A stretch of 64,000 bases of DNA, from the NCBI GenBank assembly GCA_011319805.1, contig SJRY01000257.1, positions 62,001 through 126,000 on the forward strand, given 5' to 3'. This DNA comes from Macrocybe gigantea. Taxonomy: Eukaryota > Basidiomycota > Agaricomycetes > Agaricales > Callistosporiaceae. Positions 1-10,650 of this stretch are shown here, piece by piece. The notes under the pieces were generated by a model. It searched no databases and was not told where the DNA came from. It saw only the letters and a program-made list of their open reading frames with translations. The position numbers were made by a program, and so were the translations under genes. Each line of letters begins with the position of its first letter. Position 1 is the first letter of the stretch.

Positions 1-2412
1 ATGGATCGTGAGAGGACAGGCAGACAGTCGCGCTGGATCATGCTGATAGTACAGCCTGGAGTTCTCCCGATGAGTAAATGCCAGAATGAAATTGAATAAC
101 GACTCACGTTTCATATTTGATTACCCATGACTTGAAACCATTGTCAATGTCATCAACTTCTTCATCGGATATTTCGAATTGCAAACACAAGTTAAGCAGT
201 CAGACGAGCTCGACGAAGTGATCATAATATGCTTTGTCCGTAAAGGCACACTCCAGCAGGATGGGTGCAAGATAGAGGGTCCACACTGATCGCATTTCGG
301 CGGTAACCTTTCCGGGGCACGTTGCTAGGTTCGGGACTCGAGTACCAAATGCAGATGGGATTGTCTTGCCAGCCTTATAAGATGCTTCCCTGATTGCATC
401 CCATACATTTCGGTCTATGACATAGGCATCGCCCTCGCATTCCAGCTGCTTGAATTCGCCAGTCCAGAATGCTACGAGGTTGGGTATGAGATTCTCCCAG
501 ATAAGGTGCATGAAATCGAAAGGAAATGACCATGGAAAGGAAAGAGAGCTTAGACAGCTCAATAGCGGCATTCCCTTGATGCCACACCTTTTCGACAACC
601 TCTCTGCTGCGGCCTTGGTGGGTGCAATCTGGACTTCTTCGGCTTGTTGTATAAACTTGTCATGAGTCCGCAAGGGTAGGTCGTATGGATTGTATGACTG
701 GTTGGATCCGGGAATATTGTCACAGTGGAGAGGTATGTAGTGAACGCGACACGCAACAGTTCGAATACCTTCGATCTCACACAGGCGGCATGGGAAAACG
801 GCATTTGGACCTTTCATTCGCATAACCAAGGCCATAGCTAGTATGTCACCGAACCCGAGGATTACATAGGCATGCATATTGAAGAGTCTTTGGGTGAGGG
901 AATCGAATGCGGGGATGCCTATGGCAAGTCGGATCATCTCCAAAGCACAGGGAAGCATGAAAGAATCCCAGTCCCATGGCTTCTTAGGACCGGGTATAAC
1001 ACCTAGATGCAGCTCCTTTCCTTTCCGAAAACGAATGTCGGGGGCAAGATTATAAATGAACATGATGAGGGGCCAGGAGGTCTGCGGGCGATTCTTGAAC
1101 ACAGCAAACCCATCCGTTGAGAACCCAAGAGCAATATCATGCTCATCCGAAAAATGAAAAAAATCTAGGGTCTTGCCATCGACGGTTACAAATTCTTCGA
1201 GGAGAGAGTGGTAATGGCTGCCGTCGAAGACATCAGTGATGATGCCAGGCTCGTGTTTATGCTCCACACGATAGCGCAGGGCTTGGGCAAATTCAACATT
1301 GGCCATCATTCCTCGCAGTCATGGAATGATGGGGAGATATTCAAAGTACTTGCGTGCCTTGCCACCTTCTGTCCATCTCGGTTCGTTACAGTTGGGACAT
1401 GTGTCGCAATCTTCATATGTGCCGGTAAAACAGACGCAGGAATTGATGCAACAATCATATCGCTCGGGCTCGAGACCGGACATAAACGCCACTCTCTGTT
1501 TTGTCTTCTTCAGAGAAAGATGGTGTGGGGATGGGCAGGCCACTTGCACTTTATTGAAGACAGCTTCGGTAAGTGGCCCTTCGGTCTTGAGCGCATACAT
1601 GCGGAAAGTGCTAAGGTCCTCCTCCCAGAAAGACTGCCCGTCTGAAAAGTATGGTTGAGGATGATAAAGCGAGAAGGGGGATATTGAAACGCACTTATGG
1701 AAGCCATTGCATGATAAAACTCTTCACTTGGCCCATCATAAGTCGAGACACCCGCCAACGGAAAATCTTCAAGATCCATATCTTCAAGATTGCCAGAGTC
1801 GTGTTCCCTATTATCTTCTTCGTCTTCACTGTCTTCTTCGTTGAAATCTTCATCATCAATGGCCTCGTCCGATTCGCTATCCTCGACTTGGAAATTGGCA
1901 CGCCAGCGAGTGTCCCTCAGCTGAGTCTTTTGCTCTTGAGTGAACTCGCGAGCGTGCGACACAATCTCGTCTTGGAGTGGAGAGCCGACACCTTCATTCC
2001 CAGAATACTGTTCATTAAGGATAGGATTGATGGCGGACTCTAGCTCGGATTCAGGAGTAGGGGGATTGCTGGCTTGATCGATGGGTACAAATGAATCATC
2101 CTCGAAAGATGCTTGCGGGGGAGGAGAATGATGGGAGGGGCTTGGGTTTGGGGGTGCAATTGCCTTCCTTCTCTTCCTGGCCTGTCCGCTCTCATCGCCA
2201 GTCGCTGTAGACATCGGCAGCCTCCGTTTTGAACTGGTGCCTTCATCTAGAAACGATACCTCCTGATGATCAATGAGATCCATTTCAGTAAGAATGTTTT
2301 TGCCAAGATGTCGGACCGTCTTCAAGTTATGGTGCCTCTGGACGGTCTTTGGATGATAATTGCCTCCGCATCCGCAATCACAAGGAATTTTTTTCGGGGG
2401 TTTGGACTGTCA
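1..2412 (-). pseudogene. Decayed Tnp2-family (CACTA/EnSpm type) transposase, 3' end outside window
   Basis: Read leftwards, this is a broken transposase of the Tnp2 family common in Agaricomycetes. An N-terminal Cys/His finger (C-D-C-G-C-G-G-N-Y-H) lies at about 2340-2380. An acidic serine-rich linker follows, then a second Cys cluster (C-C-x3-C-V-C, C-x2-C) at 1390-1450. The catalytic region carries FDFMHLIWENLIPN near 490-530. The end of the window encodes the family's YYQHDPARLSACP motif after an intron at 56-107. Breaks: a reading-frame change in a C-rich run near 1665-1675, a TGA at 1319-1321 and a TGA at 200-202. Both TGAs sit where the family would read arginine (CGA). The first exon probably starts after an acceptor near 2412; the true start was not found. 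Confidence 0.85.
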
Positions 2413-2728
2413 CGGGGCATGTTAGGGCGAGGAGAACAAGTCAATGTGTTAGTTAGAAGGACTTACTTATATCCTTCGGATCACAGCAGCGGACGGAACA
2501 TATCAATGCGTGTAAGCTATCTGCTTCGGGTATTATGCAACGTTGGACAATGCGGACATGGGCAACTCGAACATACCAGGTTGAGCTGCTCAATATCGAC
2601 ACAAAGAACCTCCAGAAAATTACATCGAGCGCCTGTGGAACTGAACTTCTGCACAGAGTATACTCCTGAAAAAATATACTGGGAGATTCGGTGTCGTCCT
2701 TCGGAGGGAAATAAGGAATCCTCGGGAA

Positions 2729-2807
2729 TGTTGAGGATGACGCGGAGTCAAGACCCTAATGGACAAACACAAAGTCCAGTCCAGCCACCGTGACGTGGAG
2801 TCAACGG
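2729..2807 (+). repeat. Subterminal direct repeat, copy 1
   Basis: An imperfect repeat of about 79 bases whose partner lies at 2906-2985, offset 177 bases. The shared core reads GGACAAACAC(A/G)AAGTCCAG followed by TCCA(G/A)CCACCGTGAC. It lies just upstream (5') of the minus-strand transposase. Confidence 0.8.
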
Positions 2808-2905
2808 ATGACAATTGAAATGCCAATCGCCATGTGAAACGTTCCGAGCTGAGTTGAAGGAGGGTGGAGGGAATGAACAAGAGCAACTTGAAGACATCTG
2901 CATGG

Positions 2906-2985
2906 TGTTGAGGGTGACTCGAAGTCCAGCCCCCAATGGACAAACACGAAGTCCAGTCCAACCACCGTGACACGAAGTCAAACGG
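2906..2985 (+). repeat. Subterminal direct repeat, copy 2
   Basis: Partner of the repeat at 2729-2807. It contains two copies of the short motif ACACGAAGTC, at about 2945 and 2970. Confidence 0.8.
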
Positions 2986-3224
2986 CGGCACCGTAGCAAG
3001 AGCCGGTCGCAAATCCAATTGAACGAGGTGGGGGAGAGAAGGCGGGGAGAGAGAAGGACGCGGTGCACAATGACGGCGATGGACTTGTGATGATCGCCAC
3101 CGCCTGCTGACTAATCAAACTCAACTTCCTCCTCTACCATGCCTTGACCATCCCCCGCATCGCTTACCTGCCCCATCCTCAACTGGTGAGTACCTCTCCT
3201 CTTCATCGCCCTCCCCAATCTGGA

Positions 3225-3300
3225 CTCGAGTCTTAACTTCATGTTAACTCGAGAGGGTCTCAACTTCGTGTTGGCCCTGGCAAATTCACTTCGTGTGCTT
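3225..3300 (-). repeat. Cluster of inverted short motifs (ACTCGAG / AACTTCGTGTT)
   Basis: Two near-tandem units, each ACTCGAG followed by AACTTC(A/G)TGTT, then a further CACTTCGTGTG. The motif is the reverse complement of the ACACGAAGT core in the repeats at 2729-2985. The element end therefore carries the motif in both orientations, as expected for CACTA subterminal regions. Confidence 0.6.
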
Positions 3301-3685
3301 GCCCTCCTCCCCCGTTGATCTTGATCGAGTCTCAGCGTACTGTCATTGGAATGATCCATGATGCTTTTCCTCTGCGCGACCTTGTTTGAGTCACCGATGG
3401 CTCTAGAAGCAAGCACAGGAGAATCCCATCTCACCCTCGCCTTCCGGCTCTCTTCAAAACTAGATTCCGTGAGTTCATTTTTCGTTCCTCCCAGATTGGT
3501 TTTAAACAACTTCTCAGCATTTGGATGGCTTCATTATTCTTCAACAGATGCTCTGCAATTGATACCGCCAGGGTTTTAGCGAAGCGCAGGTTTGACAGTG
3601 AGGCTTTTCAGCTTTCCGCCATACTTTATTTTTTTCTGACGCCCTGGCAGAACCCCTTCTACCTTGGGATGGCCGTGTTGCAGCA

Positions 3686-5680
3686 GTGATGGGCAAAGTC
3701 ATCTGTACCACACCTAATGGGGATTACGTTCCTTTCCTGCCCCTGGGCCAATGCGACGTTCACCTGCGAGCTGATTATCGTTACGGCAAAGATGACCCAA
3801 TGTTGTGGCCGCAACCGTATATGGGCGACTACCCACATCTGGGCTGCATACCGACGAAACCATCTGATCCCAGTGACCCCTTTCCATCATGTAGTGGGAT
3901 CCGATGACGGATGATTTTGCGCCTATCTCTAACAGCTTAGTCGGTGGGATTGGATACCTGGCAAAGACAAAGTTTGATGTTTTGGAGACGATGATGAGGG
4001 CACTGCGTAGACGAGTAGAGGAATATAAGAAATGCGCTAAAGTACTGGATGCGTCCCTTCTTGCGCTGGAAAAAGGAATGCATCACGCCTGTGTCTGCCT
4101 CGGCTCTCTACCATCGTCATTTGTTGAGATGAGGTTCGGGGTCACCGAATTCCAAAGATACTACCTCGAAATCCGCGCATTATTGGATTATCTGGAGATT
4201 TACATGCCTCGCGTGGTGGGCCAAATGACCGTTGCAACACACACCGAAGACTGCATTGGCATTTTTACCAATGTCCCACATGTGGCTTATGATTACGCCG
4301 CAGCTGGAATTCCAGTTTGGCTTCTACGCACCGAGGAGGATTTCTTAGCCACGGCAGTAGACATCAATATCCTGTCCTTCACCCAATCTGTCTTTGCTGC
4401 GGACCGCGTATGCATGGCTAAAAATGACCCTCCCTTCCCGACAATCTTTTCCGGTCCTGCGAACTCTCCGGCCAAGCATATAGCGATCCATCGCTACTCA
4501 CGGACATGGCTTGTCTTTAGAGATCCTTTCGATGCTTATGCCAACTCTGTTCCCATGGATCCATTCATGCTAGGTTGTCAGGCCCCAACAGAGTCAATAG
4601 GTTGAACGATGGAGGAGTTGATGAAACCTCAAACAATGCCACCTGCAATGCAGAAGAAGGGAACAACAAGTGTGAACATTTGTGAGTTATGGATAATTCG
4701 TTGTTGTGGCAACCAGCTCACCAGTCTTTAACAGCATCAAAGCATCAAAAAGTGTCAGCGTCAACATCGATGAGCGGCCGTGACAAATATGCCCCTCTCG
4801 AAAGCCCTATGGCTCCCTTCACAATCCCTGTCTGGGCAGCCGCCTTGAAAGCAGTGGATAGGACACCGTCGCGGATCATTCAGGATGCAATACAATTTCG
4901 TACTCACGGCCACTATACCTTTCCGGATCCCAGTCTCTTTGTCACTCCGCCAGCAATGACAGGAAAGCAAAGTTTTTCGAGGCTTGGCTATGGCTACGCC
5001 CTGCTTGGTTATGGCATGTCCTGAGCAATGCATCGAGCGCCATGTCCGCCCAATATTGGCATGATTATCTTTCAATGGGTTATATTGCAACCCATAATGA
5101 TGATAGCGCAGCAGCGAAATGACGCAGGCAGATCGTTGCTTACATGGAACCAAATCGTGACTTTCCTGGAGTGATGGAGCCATGCGCCATTGTCAGCGAG
5201 CCTCTGAAGTGGTCGGGACAGGAATTTCTGCCTAGCTCGCTTCCTCCGTTGAACATTGCCTGTGAGATTCTTTGGGAACTTTACGAGTTGAATTTTCGAT
5301 ATGATTTACTTGCTTTAGATCGCCGCGCCTATGCCAGTGGCGACACGTCTGATGTGGACACCATTCTCACCTGACAAGATCTCCTCGCCGCTTGCTTTCC
5401 ATCCTGTCAGGTTCTCACCGCCGTTGACATACCTCCGGTCAATAGCGGGCTAGCGGCGAATGATTGGCAAGTTCACCTACCTTTCATCATAGCTCTCGCA
5501 CAGGTCATGCATATGTGGAAAGGCCCCAAACCTGACCTCCTTGTCTCACCTCCCGATGCCAACACATGTACTGAAGAAATTGCAAACGAACTGGAGCGTG
5601 GATGTGCGCAATATTTTACACAAACTTTCTTCGACTTTTTCAGCAGAGCTGCCATGATCCCACATCGCATTTATCCTTGA
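3686..5680 (+). pseudogene. Decayed multi-copy basidiomycete hypothetical protein gene
   Basis: I recognise the style of a lineage-specific Agaricomycete protein family of unknown role, often found near repeats. The longest open part is 3904-4605, with the tract RYYLEIRALLDYLEIYMPRV and an aromatic-rich IPVWLL segment. Coding similarity resumes at 4689-5024 and 5144-5680, ending naturally at a TGA after HRIYP. Breaks: a frame offset near 3900, a shift near 4970 (the WLWLRPAWLWHVLSN tract is in another frame), and two in-frame TGAs at 5120-5122 and 5372-5374. Both TGAs fall where CGA (Arg) fits the context. Some gaps could be introns; the TGAs are harder to explain that way. Confidence 0.55.
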
Positions 5681-5734
5681 AAACCTCTACTTTACGACGT
5701 GTTACAGACCAATGCAATAATCCAGTTGTCCCAT

Positions 5735-6414
5735 TCACTTCTCCTTGGCCTGATAAATCTGTACGTGGACTGGCGAATCGGTGATGATTTGAAGAATTCC
5801 GATGGCCTAAATATGTTTGAATCAGTAAGTTTCAGTCTCTTGACCAGAAAGGTTTCTTACCGGTGCGACAATGTCCAGCTTTGCGATTTTCTTCAAAGGC
5901 TCCTCATCGTCCGGGTCTTCCAGCTTCCTCTTACCTAAAAGGACATTCAAGATCTTCGAATCGTAACAAAATATGCAGATACTCACCATTTTTGACAGGT
6001 ACCGGTTGGAACCGAACTTTTGCAGAATGGGTTTGCTTTGTCGCACTCGCTTGAGTTGCTGCCCTTCCGCACATGCTGCATGGGCATTTGGCCGACCATC
6101 CTTTGCTTGCAGTGGCTGTCATGAAGAAGATGGGCACTCTTATCAAAAGAACATAGGAAGCCACCCATACCTGCTTCAACAGTGTCAACGGCGCTTTCTG
6201 GCTCCGTCTCGGACTCAATTTCTACAGCCGGCCTTCCCGATGGCCATCGCTGGGTATCGGGAATGGTATAAGAGTCAAAAGGAGAAGAGCTTCGACTATG
6301 GGTGTTCATGCTGGAATGCTGGGTGCAATATGATGGAGGGAGACATTTTATATCTAATGGGCTAATTGATTTCCTTTTCAGGCTAGTTGTGTCCGGATGG
6401 GACTTGCTCACCAT
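5735..6414 (-). CDS. Hypothetical protein, four-exon model
   Basis: Not recognised. Four exons join in frame: 6414-6171, 6115-5987, 5934-5861 and 5806-5735. Donors are GTATGG, GTGAGT and GTAAGA; acceptors are ACAG, TTAG and TTAG. The protein starts serine/threonine-rich, has an acidic stretch, a short Cys cluster (C-P-C-S-M-C) and a basic/acidic KRKLEDPDDEE segment, which suggests a soluble, possibly nuclear, disordered protein. Phase-compatible joining across three introns is the main support. The start is uncertain: the ATG at 6412-6414 is followed by GTGAGC and could itself be a donor. It lies tail-to-tail with the decayed gene ending at 5680. Confidence 0.4.
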
Positions 6415-6952
6415 AACACGATGCTCCGAAGTGGTTTTGATGCCAGAAATTCTGTGGTTCGGCCTTCCCTGACAATATATTTTACAGCAGCGCTTGGTAG
6501 AAAAACCACAGACCACTATCTGCATGCTCCCCGATCAGCTAGCAGGATTTTTTCAGAACTTATCCACTCGATCGCCGCTTCCGCTATGATTCCGTGATGG
6601 ATGAATTGCAAGTATTCTCCATGTCCACAAAGCCTGCTATGGATTGAACATCAGCTCAACTTTGGATTCTGCATTACAAGGTTAGACGCACCATTCCTCC
6701 CTCCGTGTCTATCTATTAGTCTCAATACCATTGCAGGACAAAGATACGAAAAGGTTTGCATTTTTTTGCATTCCGTATACACTTGCTAAATGCTTCGGAA
6801 CTTATCATGCTCACTTGACCGTTTTTTTTTTTTCGACTGATGTGCACCTATTCCATTTCTGCACAGGCTCCTTGTCCATTTCGTAATTTTTGCCTTGGTT
6901 AAAAGCCCAAGAAGCTCGAGCGCAGTCCAGCTTCCTGCCCATTTACCCCACC
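6415..6952. other. No supported gene
   Basis: Only short accidental frames. A T-rich run near 6822-6835 may belong to the promoter of the gene starting at 6953. Confidence 0.4.
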
Positions 6953-8610
6953 ATGGTCACCAAAGCACGAAATACCTTGAAGGTTACGCCCTCAGCATCA
7001 AAGGAGAACCGCGTGCCGGGGACACGGGCCCTCGCTGCCGTGAAGTCCGCGGTAAGTATGACTTTGTTACGGAACGACATCATTGCTGGCTGACTACGAT
7101 ACGTTGCAGAAGGCAGATGCGATTACCCGCCCTGCTTTGGTCAAGAAGCCGCAAGGCCAGCGCGCTCCGAACGCTGGCCCACCTGCCAGAACCATGAGTG
7201 GCCTTCTTATTATAACCTTCAGATTCATTGCTGACTATGATACGTGGCAGAGGACAGGTCCAATTGCCCACCCCGCTCTGGCCGAGAAGTCGCAAGGTCA
7301 GCGCCCTTCAAACATTGCCTCATCTGCCAGAACTGTAAGTATCCTTTCTATTACAGCCCTCAATTCCTACATCCACTCCTACAGATCTCGAAAGGCGGTA
7401 AGGCATTAAAGACGTATGCTGCGTGACACCGCAAAACGAATGCGGCTAAAGCGTCTGTTATCGGCCCATCCGTACCAACTGTGAAGGCGCCTGTGAATAC
7501 AAAACTCAATAGTTCGGTCGGTAACATGACAGCGAAACAGCAAATTGCATTTTTGAAAGGTCTGTATGGATAATTTCATTCCCGTGTCCATTAGGTGATC
7601 AAAAGGTTCGTTTTCAGCCAAGCTCGACCTTTATGAGAAGAGAGAGGCTGCACGTAAACATGTGGATCCAGCCGCTTCCATTGCAATGATCGAAGAGCCT
7701 GAAGGATGCTACAACCTTTGCGAGGCCATGCAACTTACCAGCAACAAGCCACTTTATAGCAAGATCAGGGTATGTGTCTGGCTGTATTCGATGTGTGTGC
7801 GCATTTCTGAAGAGATTTTATAGGCTCTCATCCGAAAGCTCTTGCAAAAGTATGGTATCAAGACGGGCGCAACATATGACTCTGTCAAGAAAAAGGTCCT
7901 TCTCGTAATTTGTGCCTCGGTATGTTTTTTTATGAGCGTTGGGCATTTCCCTGAAGTACACCCGCAGGCTGAACAAAAGATACCATATCTGGAGCGATTC
8001 GTGGGCTCGTGGCCCGTCCTAAGAATGGTCCGAACGATTCTCAAGAACCAACGATACTACCGCCGAGGCGACCCCGACAGTGACGATGACAACAATGGCA
8101 TCAAGAATCAAGTTCCCGTTCTCGATGGCATGGATGTGGAGGTCGCGGCTGAGGGTGGGAATGGTCCTGATGAGGATCAGGAGATGGACAATGTTGAGGA
8201 TGATGGTGACAGTACGTGCCCAATCATTATACTGAAAATGCTGAACTCCTTTTCCTTTCCGTTATCTCTCAGGCTACAATCTTGACATAGACATGGAGAA
8301 CTCCCACGGCGATGCGTACGACGATTACAATGACCTGAATATGGAAGCTTATGATGAAGATGGCGGGAACGGTGATCTCGGCAGATATGAGTACTATTAC
8401 AACAATGACGACGAGGCTATGGAGCCTGAAGGCGGTGGCGACGCTGATGAGGATATGGAATCCGAAGGTGGTGACGATGACGATGAAGCTATGGAGCCCG
8501 AAGCCAGCGATGGCGATATCGAGCGCCCAAATGCACTGGCATCCCACACTTGTTCCAGGAACCGCCGTACTGCCACCAAAGCCATAGAAAGTGACGTCGA
8601 TTCCGCTTAA
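6953..8610 (+). CDS. Agaricomycete-type hypothetical protein, nine exons
   Basis: Exons: 6953-7051, 7110-7193, 7251-7334, 7385-7397, 7452-7559, 7618-7769, 7824-7919, 7968-8211, 8273-8610. All join in frame. The N-terminus is basic (MVTKARNTLK). Exons 2 and 3 encode near-identical modules (ALVKKPQGQR, ALAEKSQGQR). The middle is helical, with a PYLERFVGSWPV motif that I associate with a repeated basidiomycete family of unknown role. The C-terminus is strongly acidic (repeated DDEAMEPE). Two oddities: the second intron begins ATGAGT instead of GT, and intron 4 (7398-7451, 54 bases) hides a TGA at 7424 that would stop translation if retained. If either intron call is wrong the gene may be decayed. 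Confidence 0.6.
7080..7334 (+). repeat. Tandem duplication of an intron-exon unit
   Basis: Bases 7080-7193 (intron 3' half plus exon 2) are repeated at 7227-7334 (intron 3' half plus exon 3). Both copies contain CATTGCTG..GACTA.GATACGT.GCAG as acceptor region, and an 84-base exon ending in CTGCCAGAAC. The duplication added a module to the protein without changing frame. Confidence 0.85.
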
Positions 8611-9094
8611 TTATACATAAATTTAATGAACTTTTTACCTACCTCTTTCTCTCCTTTGTGTCACATTTTCCTTACAATTTCTCTATTAATTTTCAGCTTC
8701 TTAGTGCCATAATTTAAGCCAATCAAAGATGTGCTCAATAATTTTAAATGGCAATATTTTCGCTCTTGGTGTTCGAAAAAAACCTCCATCACAAATTGAG
8801 ATGAATAGATGAAATGGGTATTAATATTTCGAACCTTTTGAGCTGAATTCGGGGGCTGAATGGGAACAAAATTCGCCATAAATTTCCACTGTTTCCTGTC
8901 TACTTTTAAGCCACTTTACAGCAAGAAATACTGACTATCCTGGTCTAAAAATCGGCCTCTCCAGGTCCGGTTTCTTGATGAAATCTACCGAGTTTTTCAA
9001 CGTTTTGATGTACAGAAAATTGATCTTGTCAGGCAGAAATGAGTCGATTTTTTTCCGCCCCCATCGGTCTTACAGTGTAGGTGGGGATACCTAA
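8611..9094. other. AT-rich intergenic stretch
   Basis: No coding signal. It probably holds the 3' region of the gene ending at 8610 and the promoter of the kinase at 9095. Confidence 0.5.
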
Positions 9095-10650
9095 ATGAAG
9101 CGAACAAGGTCTATGAAGGTGTACAAATCAAGACAAATAGGCAGTCGTCCACATTCTCCCCTCATGAACCTTCTCAAAGGCTTTGTACGCAACCGCCATA
9201 TATTCCGCCGTGCGTGCAGTAAATCGGTAACTTGGCCCGAAGAACCACTTTACCTCCCAACGGCCGAAGGAGGCGGCTTTTATGCCCCAACTTTGGGTCA
9301 AACTCTCAACTCGAGGTACACCGTCATCCGCAAGCTAGGATGGGGACAACACTCAAGTGTTTGGCTTGTGAGGGACATTCAGTAAGTTGCAATTGTCTCA
9401 TGGTTATTATCTTTAATTGTCACAGGGAGCGCCAGCGGCCATGTTATGCAGCTGTCAAGATACTAACTTCCCATGCAACCCAAGTCCAAGGTCGGCTGGC
9501 GAATGAACTCGCTTTCTTGCAGCACATCAAGAATGTCTCAAGGTCATCGGGCCACGCCGGTCGAAACCACGTATCAAATATCCAAGATACATTCCAAGTA
9601 GCGGATACCCATGGCAATCACCTTTGCCTGGTTTATCAGGCGATGGGGAGCTTTGCGAGCGGTTTCCAAGGTCAAAGCAAAAGGCTACCTGTCCCTTTGG
9701 TGAAAAGCGTGGCTCGGCAACTCTGCTTAGCTTTAGATTTTCTCCATCGTGAATGCGATATAATCCACACAGGTATGTTTGAAGACTCTTTCATCTTCAT
9801 TCGAACAAATGAGCCGTTTTGGCTGTAGACATCAAACCCGACAACTTGCTAATTAAATTGAACAATACCAATTGTGTTCTTGGCCCGGATATCGAAGGGC
9901 CTACACTGTCATCAAATGATGCCCCTTCCCCAGCAGTCTTGTCTCGCCCGATAATTCCTTTCACTCCTTCTGATCTGGTAGACACGACAAGCGTACCAGA
10001 TTTCAACATCCAGTTGACGGACTTCGGAACCGGTAACCGCTTTGAAATGACGACTCAACTGTTTTTGTTTAGTTGGCATCAGCTGCAGAAATTAATGGCT
10101 TTCATGCGGACGTGATTCAGCCTTCTGCCCTGCGTGCTCCAGAGGTCATCATCGGATGCGGGTGGGATGCTAGCGCTGATATTTGGAACGTAGGATGCCT
10201 GGTACAACCTTTATCATCACGCTGCGGTTCATGTTGACAACTCCGCTTCCTACAGATCTTTGAATTCCTCACTGGTTCCCGGCTTTTCGTCCCTCGAGGG
10301 GGGCCAACTTGGACACCGGAAGCTTATCATCTTGCACATATGCCTGGAGTTTCGGGGGATGAGTTTGATGTGTCGCATCTGCAGGGCGGAAAGCACTATG
10401 CGCAATATTTCGAGCCCGATGGCAAGTGTTGATGTTCACTCTGCAAGGTTGGCTGTCGAACCATAATTTAGGTCATCTACATATTCAAGTTCGGGGTGTT
10501 CGTGATCTAGAAACTGCTCTTCGCAGTTACAACGTCCTGAGTGAGTCCGAGAGGCCACTTTGTGTGTCGCTTTTGAAGGCGATGCTACGCTTGAAGCCAT
10601 CGGATCGAGCTACCGCTGCTGAATTGGCACAACATGAATGGTTGAAGTGA
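9095..10650 (+). CDS. SRPK-like serine/threonine protein kinase
   Basis: Six exons: 9095-9381, 9426-9772, 9829-10032, 10083-10201, 10256-10421, 10472-10650; 433 aa. Kinase landmarks in order: a glycine loop (KLGWGQHSSVWL), the ATP-binding lysine in YAAVKIL, the catalytic loop HTDIKPDN (split by intron 2), DFGT for the metal-binding motif, RAPEVIIG for the P+1 region, and ADIWNVGC. HTDIKP instead of HRDLKP, with an insert between the catalytic loop and DFG, is typical of SR-protein kinases (SRPK). The insert here is about 50 residues. This family is expanded in Agaricomycetes; substrates are unknown. Intron 5 starts GCAAGT (a GC donor at 10422). Reading ends just after RATAAELAQHEWL, the normal kinase end. 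The start is the first ATG after an in-frame stop. Confidence 0.9.

Larger units (their letters stand above)
2413..3685. other. Gene-free flank of the Tnp2 element with subterminal repeats
   Basis: No supported coding exon. The stretch holds repeated motifs built around ACACGAAGTCC and its reverse complement, described in separate entries. This is what the subterminal, transposase-binding region of a CACTA-type element looks like. The exact terminal inverted repeat and target-site duplication were not identified. Confidence 0.5.

Noticed and set aside
375..1645. Several overlapping frames on the plus strand and alternate minus frames over the transposase
   Set aside because: They are shadows of the Tnp2 reading frame; none has family features.
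9797..10009. Minus-strand frame inside the kinase gene
   Set aside because: Antisense to the kinase insert; composition follows the real exon.
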